Below are positions 5,857 through 9,570 of a stretch of DNA of 9,570 nucleotides, one piece after another; position 1 is the first letter of the stretch; each line of letters starts with the position of its first letter. Under the pieces are notes generated by a model. That model had not been told where the DNA came from. It was given only the letters and a program-made list of their open reading frames with translations, and made no database searches. The stretch comes from Alphaproteobacteria bacterium (GTDB lineage: Bacteria > Pseudomonadota > Alphaproteobacteria > ATCC43930 > CGMCC-115725). The translations under genes were made by a program, and so were the position numbers. The stretch spans positions 1 to 9,570 of the forward strand of contig JAFAWI010000460.1 of NCBI GenBank assembly GCA_019241915.1. The letters run 5' to 3'.

Positions 5857-8013
5857 TCACCTCAATATGAGGTGCGGCGCGCCGGCCTGGCCGCTGCCGG
5901 TTTCCAGTACGAACAGCAGCAGCGAACGCCCGGTCACGCCGTACGTCTCGCCCAGACCGAAGCGGCCCTTTGCGGCGTCCTCGGCGAGGTTCGTATCGAG
6001 CAGCAATTGCCAGGCGGTCCCGCCGGTGCTCTCAGGCAGGACGAATTCCACCAGGTCGTCGTGCGAATTGAGCACCAGCAGCAGGCTCGCATCCTCGCCC
6101 GGCTTGCGCACGCCTGTCGCTTGCGCGCGGCCGTCGAGGATCATGCCAAAGCAGTGCATCAGCCCGTCGGCCCAATGTTCTTCCTGCATCTCCACGCCGG
6201 CGGCGTTGATCCAGGTGACATCCTTGATGCCGTCATTGTCGGGCACGCCGTTGACAAAGCGGCTGCGCCGCAACACCGGGTATTTGAGACGCAGCCGGAT
6301 CGCCTCCTTCACGAACGCGGCGATCGCCTTGCCCCGGTCCGCCGCGTCCCAATCGAGCCAGGAGATCTCGTTGTCCTGGCAATAGGCGTTGTTGTTGCCT
6401 TGCTGCGTGCGGCCGAACTCGTCGCCGGCCAGCAGCATCGGTGTGCCGAGCGACAACAGCAACGTGCCGAGGATGTTCTTGATCTGACGCAGCCGCAGCC
6501 CTTCGATCGCGGCGTCGTCGCTCGGCCCCTCGACGCCACAGTTCCACGAACGGTTGTCGCTGCTGCCGTCGTTGTTGTCCTCGGCGTTCGCCTCGTTGTG
6601 CTTGTCGTTGTAGGTGACGAGGTCGTTGACCGTGAACCCGTCATGCGCGGCGACAAAATTGACGCTCGCCCAAGGCTTGCGGCCGCGGTGGTTGAACAGG
6701 TCGGCCGATGCCGAAAGCCGCGGCGCCAGCGCGCTGGCCGGCGTTTCACCGCGCCAAAAATCGCGCACCGTGTCGCGAAACTTGTCGTTCCACTCGGCCC
6801 AACCGGGCGGGAAGCCGCCGACCTGATAGCCGCCCGGTCCGCAATCCCACGGTTCGGCGATCAGCTTGACCGCGCCGAGCACCGGATCCTGGCAGCAGGC
6901 CTTCAAAAAGCCACTCTGCGTGTCGAAGCCGTACGGCTCGCGTGCGAGGATCGTGCCGAGGTCGAAACGGAAACCGTCGACATGCGTTTCGGTCGCCCAA
7001 TACCTGAGGCTGTCGGTCACCATCTGGATGACACGGATGTGACTCAGGTTGAGTGTGTTCCCAGTCCCGGTGTCGTTGATGAAATAGCGCGGCCGGTCGG
7101 GCATCAGCCGGTAATAGGAGGCGTTGTCGATGCCCTTGAATGACAGCGTCGGACCCAGCTCGTTGCCCTCGGCGGTGTGGTTGTAGACGACGTCGAGGAT
7201 GACCTCGAGCCCGGCGTCGTGCAGGCGCGCGACCATCTCCTTGAACTCGCGCAGCGTCTGCTCGCGCTCGTGCGCATAGCCCGAGTCGGGCGCGAAAAAG
7301 CCGATCGAATTGTAGCCCCAGTAGTTGGTCAGCCCCTTGTCGAGCAGATGGCTGTCGCGGATGAAGGTGTGGACCGGCAGCAGCTCGACCGAGCTCACGC
7401 CAAGCGCCTTGATGTAATCGACCACGGCTTTGTGACCGAGCCCCTTGTAGGTGCCGCGAATTTCCTCGGGTACCTTGGGATGCAGCTTGGTGAAGCCGCG
7501 CACATGCGTCTCATAGACGATCGTGCGATCCCACGGGATTTGGGCGTGGCGCGGCTCGCCCCTCCAGTCGAAATTGGGGTCGACCACAACGCATTTCGGC
7601 ATGAACGGCGCGCTGTCGCGCTCGTCGAAAGTGAGATCGTCGCCGCTTTCCATCTGGTAGCCGAATACAGCCGGGTCCCATCGCAGGTCGCCGAAATGAC
7701 CGCGCGCATACGGGTCGAGCAGCAGCTTGTTCGGGTTGAAGCGATGGCCTGCCTCCGGCTCGTACGGGCCGTGGACGCGGTAGCCGTAGATCGTGTCGGG
7801 GCGCAGGCCTGCAATATGGCCATGCCAGATTTCATCGGTGAATTCGGGCAGCTCGATCCGCGCGGTCTCTTTTGTGCCGTCATCGCCGAACAGACACAGC
7901 TCAACCTTTGTCGCATGCGCCGAGAACAGCGCGAAATTGACGCCGCCGTCGCCGTCCCAGGTCGCGCCCAACGGATGCGGCAGCCCTTCGCCTATCCGCG
8001 TCTTCGCGGCCAT
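5857..8013 (-). CDS. glgX: glycogen debranching enzyme GlgX
   Basis: The 718-residue GH13 enzyme cleaves alpha-1,6 branches of phosphorylase-limited glycogen in the cytoplasm. A carbohydrate-binding module of the CBM48 type covers about 12-110 (PLGATWDGDGGVNFALFSAHA; GYRVHGPYEPEAGHRFNP). The (b/a)8 catalytic domain follows, with ILDVVYNHTAEG (272-283), nucleophile D351 in VDGFRFDLG, acid/base E387 in LIAEPWDCG, and transition-state D458 in AAHDGFTVNDLV. NDKHNEANAEDNNDG (469-483) is a typical GlgX stretch. A C-terminal beta domain ends at 718. The ATG at 8013 has a good GAGGAA ribosome site five bases upstream. No other glg or tre genes are in the window, though many genomes keep them adjacent. 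Downstream, the molybdenum hydroxylase follows after 106 bases, with no evident functional link. Confidence 0.96.
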   Translation of the reverse strand: MAAKTRIGEGLPHPLGATWDGDGGVNFALFSAHATKVELCLFGDDGTKETARIELPEFTDEIWHGHIAGLRPDTIYGYRVHGPYEPEAGHRFNPNKLLLDPYARGHFGDLRWDPAVFGYQMESGDDLTFDERDSAPFMPKCVVVDPNFDWRGEPRHAQIPWDRTIVYETHVRGFTKLHPKVPEEIRGTYKGLGHKAVVDYIKALGVSSVELLPVHTFIRDSHLLDKGLTNYWGYNSIGFFAPDSGYAHEREQTLREFKEMVARLHDAGLEVILDVVYNHTAEGNELGPTLSFKGIDNASYYRLMPDRPRYFINDTGTGNTLNLSHIRVIQMVTDSLRYWATETHVDGFRFDLGTILAREPYGFDTQSGFLKACCQDPVLGAVKLIAEPWDCGPGGYQVGGFPPGWAEWNDKFRDTVRDFWRGETPASALAPRLSASADLFNHRGRKPWASVNFVAAHDGFTVNDLVTYNDKHNEANAEDNNDGSSDNRSWNCGVEGPSDDAAIEGLRLRQIKNILGTLLLSLGTPMLLAGDEFGRTQQGNNNAYCQDNEISWLDWDAADRGKAIAAFVKEAIRLRLKYPVLRRSRFVNGVPDNDGIKDVTWINAAGVEMQEEHWADGLMHCFGMILDGRAQATGVRKPGEDASLLLVLNSHDDLVEFVLPESTGGTAWQLLLDTNLAEDAAKGRFGLGETYGVTGRSLLLFVLETGSGQAGAPHLILR
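5858..5874 (-). terminator. hairpin at the 3' end of glgX
   Basis: The minus strand reads CACCTCA-TAT-TGAGGTG, a perfect 7-bp stem with a 3-base loop, followed by ATTTCC. The stem covers the last codons and the TGA of glgX. It could act as a weak terminator or protect the mRNA 3' end between glgX and the hydroxylase genes. The short stem, tight loop and lack of a real T run make termination doubtful. Confidence 0.3.
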
Positions 8014-8071
8014 GGCTTCCTCGAAAATTGAAATTGCAAACGCGTAGCGAACGCTTTTGTCGGCTGAGCAA

Positions 8072-8105
8072 TCCCCGGCTGTACGCCGCTAACGGCTCGC
8101 GGGGA
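8072..8105. repeat. nested inverted repeat in the glgX-hppD intergenic region
   Basis: The outer arms TCCCCG (8072-8077) and CGGGGA (8100-8105) are perfect complements. They enclose a second pair, GCCG (8085-8088) and CGGC (8093-8096), around CTAA. The element sits near the middle of the 160 bases separating the divergent glgX and hppD genes, so it could be an operator or an RNA leader structure for either one. No T run follows on either strand, and no promoter match is clear beside it. Such pairs also arise by chance in GC-rich DNA. Confidence 0.3.
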
Positions 8106-8163
8106 AGCAACCCAGCAGCGGGCGCACTATTTCTAAGGCGGCAGCGTTTTCCTGTTGCGGTTT

Positions 8164-8170
8164 GGAGAGG
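8164..8170 (+). promoter_or_regulatory. ribosome binding site of hppD
   Basis: GGAGAGG ends three bases before the ATG at 8174, with GGAG spaced six bases from it. This decides the start: the in-frame TTG at 8162 lies partly within and before this site and would add only MERR, which is not family-like. Confidence 0.75.
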
Positions 8171-8173
8171 CGC

Positions 8174-9250
8174 ATGACGGCAGAAATTCGCGATCTGTGG
8201 GACAACCCCATGGGCACCGACGGGTTCGAGTTCGTCGAGTACGCGGCGCCGGACCCGGCGGCGCTGGCTGCGGTGTTCGAGCGCATGGGTTTCGCTGCCG
8301 TGGCGCGGCACCGCTCAAAGCGAGTGACGCTCTACCGCCAGGGTGACGTCAACTTTATCGTCAATGCCGAACCGGAAAGCTTTGCGCAATCGTTTGCCCG
8401 GCTGCACGGGCCCAGCATCTGTGCGATCGCGTTCCGCGTGCGCGATGCTGCGGCGGCCTATCGTCGCGCCATCGATCTGGGCGCCAAACCGGTCGCGAGC
8501 AAGGTCGGGCCGATGGAGCTCAACATCCCGGCGATCGAGGGGATCGGCGGCAGCCTCGTCTATCTGGTCGACCGGTATGGCGCGCGCGGCACGATTTACG
8601 ACGTCGATTTCGAGGCGCTGCCGGGGATCGCGCAGAATCCTTCCGGGGTCGGCCTCGCCGCGATCGACCATCTGACGCACAACGTCCATCAGGGGCGCAT
8701 GGATGTATGGGCGGGGTTCTACGAACGGCTCTTCAACTTTCGCCAGGTCCGCTATTTTGACATCGAGGGCAAATTGACCGGCATCAAGAGCCGGGCGATG
8801 ACCAGCCCGGACGGCAAAATCCGCATCCCGATCAACGAGTCGAGCGGCGTGCCGGGCCGGGTCGACCAGATCGAGGAATATCTACAGGCCTACCGCGGCG
8901 AAGGCATCCAGCACATCGCGCTGGCGACGGGCGACATTTACCGCACGGTCGAGGCGTTGCGCGGCAACGGCGTCACCTTCCTCGATACCCCGGAGACCTA
9001 TTACAAGCTGGTCGACGAGCGGCTGCCGGGGCATGGCGAAGCGCTGGCGCGCCTCAAACGCGACCGCATCCTGATCGACGGCGGCGAGCAAGGTCTGCTG
9101 CTGCAGATCTTTACCGAGACCGTGATCGGCCCGGTGTTCTACGAGATCATCCAGCGCAAGGGCGACGAGGGCTTTGGCGAAGGCAACTTCAAGGCGCTGT
9201 TCGAGTCGATCGAACTCGACCAGATGCAGCGCGGCGTGCTGCGCGCGTGA
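8174..9250 (+). CDS. hppD: 4-hydroxyphenylpyruvate dioxygenase
   Basis: The 358-residue non-haem iron dioxygenase converts 4-hydroxyphenylpyruvate to homogentisate in tyrosine breakdown. Two vicinal-oxygen-chelate domains are visible. The N-terminal one begins NPMGTDGFEFVEYAAPDP and ends near 150. The C-terminal catalytic one carries the facial triad H166 (AAIDHLTHNV), H247 (GIQHIALAT) and E324 (GPVFYEIIQRKG). The closing helix signature GFGEGNFKALFESIELDQ is intact. These positions parallel H161, H240 and E322 of the Pseudomonas enzyme. Hydroxymandelate synthase is a homologue, but adjacency to phenylalanine hydroxylase and the standard C-terminus favour HPPD. The phhA gene starts 8 bases after the stop, so the pair is almost certainly one operon. 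No Lrp- or TyrR-type regulator gene is next to it. Confidence 0.97.
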   Translation: MTAEIRDLWDNPMGTDGFEFVEYAAPDPAALAAVFERMGFAAVARHRSKRVTLYRQGDVNFIVNAEPESFAQSFARLHGPSICAIAFRVRDAAAAYRRAIDLGAKPVASKVGPMELNIPAIEGIGGSLVYLVDRYGARGTIYDVDFEALPGIAQNPSGVGLAAIDHLTHNVHQGRMDVWAGFYERLFNFRQVRYFDIEGKLTGIKSRAMTSPDGKIRIPINESSGVPGRVDQIEEYLQAYRGEGIQHIALATGDIYRTVEALRGNGVTFLDTPETYYKLVDERLPGHGEALARLKRDRILIDGGEQGLLLQIFTETVIGPVFYEIIQRKGDEGFGEGNFKALFESIELDQMQRGVLRA

Positions 9251-9258
9251 GACCCGCG

Positions 9259-9570
9259 ATGCCCGAAGGAACCCCAGCCAAACATGGGCTGCTCGCCGGC
9301 GATGCGGCGCTGCCGCACCGCTCCGACTGGACGATCGACCAGAACTGGGAGGGCTACACGCCGGGGGAGCACGCGGTGTGGCGGACCCTCTACGAACGCC
9401 AGGCGGCGCTGTTGCCGGGCCGCGCCTGCGCCGAGTTCGTCGCCGGGATGGAAGCGCTGCCGATTGCGCACGATGCGATCCCGGACTTTCGTCGGCTCAG
9501 CGACGTCCTGATGCCGCGCACCGGATGGCGCGTCGTCGCGGTGCCGGGGCTGGTCCCTCCGGAGGTGTTT
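9259..9570 (+). CDS. phhA: phenylalanine 4-hydroxylase, 5' part (cut by window end)
   Basis: An open frame of 104 codons starts at the ATG at 9259 and runs off the window without a stop. The N-terminal sequence is that of bacterial phenylalanine 4-monooxygenase: SDWTIDQNWEGYTPGEHAVW (22-41), TLYERQAALLPGRAC (43-57) and IPDFRRLSDVLMPRTGWRVVAVPGLVP (74-100). The enzyme uses iron, tetrahydropterin and oxygen to make tyrosine from phenylalanine. The His-His-Glu iron ligands lie further along and cannot be checked here. There is no strong ribosome site in the 8-base gap after hppD, which suggests coupled translation. Together the two genes cover two steps of phenylalanine-to-homogentisate degradation, leaving the aminotransferase to another locus. 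Confidence 0.95.
   Translation, partial: MPEGTPAKHGLLAGDAALPHRSDWTIDQNWEGYTPGEHAVWRTLYERQAALLPGRACAEFVAGMEALPIAHDAIPDFRRLSDVLMPRTGWRVVAVPGLVPPEVF

Noticed and set aside
5872..8031. Two long plus-strand open frames (5872-7143 and 7177-8031) opposite glgX
   Set aside because: GlgX is intact with all catalytic residues on the minus strand. These frames show no motifs and only mirror its codon bias.

Overview
The window looks like ordinary chromosome of a GC-rich alphaproteobacterium. The grounds are very high G+C with strong third-position bias (long spurious open frames lie opposite most genes), a cnoX / LON-domain / Trm112-like / DUF971 run that I associate with Rhizobiales-type genomes, and proteins that read as alphaproteobacterial versions of their families. 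I cannot name a genus from sequence alone. I see no phage, insertion sequence, CRISPR array, integrase or other mobile DNA.

Left part (1-3120). Bases 1-86 hold nothing I can identify. A minus-strand tRNA-Gly(GCC) is followed, in the opposite direction, by a plus-strand run: a ProX/YbaK-like aminoacyl-tRNA editing protein whose N-terminus appears broken by a small frameshifting deletion, a CnoX-type chaperedoxin (thioredoxin domain plus TPR region), a stand-alone LON substrate-binding-domain protein, a Trm112/UPF0434-like small protein and a DUF971 protein. Gaps are short (22, 83 and 13 bases from cnoX onward), so the last four may be co-transcribed. Translation fidelity and protein quality control are the common themes.

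Middle (3142-8013), all minus strand. In transcription order these are glgX (glycogen debranching enzyme), then after 106 bases a two-gene molybdenum hydroxylase: a small [2Fe-2S] subunit overlapping by ATGA a large molybdopterin-binding subunit of the IorB/NicB type. No FAD subunit or cytochrome domain is present, so the electron acceptor and substrate are unknown. The plus-strand run and the hydroxylase converge with only 21 bases between stop codons.

Right part (8174-9570), plus strand, divergent from glgX across a 160-base intergenic region. It holds hppD (4-hydroxyphenylpyruvate dioxygenase) and, 8 bases later, phhA (phenylalanine 4-hydroxylase), cut by the window end. With an aminotransferase encoded elsewhere these convert phenylalanine to tyrosine, 4-hydroxyphenylpyruvate and homogentisate.

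I did not find a clearly new system. The most useful observations are the deletion-type frameshift in the ProX-like gene, which puts its old start codon in frame with cnoX; a possible alternative-hairpin arrangement that could mask the ribosome binding site of the Trm112-like gene; and the orphan FAD-less molybdenum hydroxylase.
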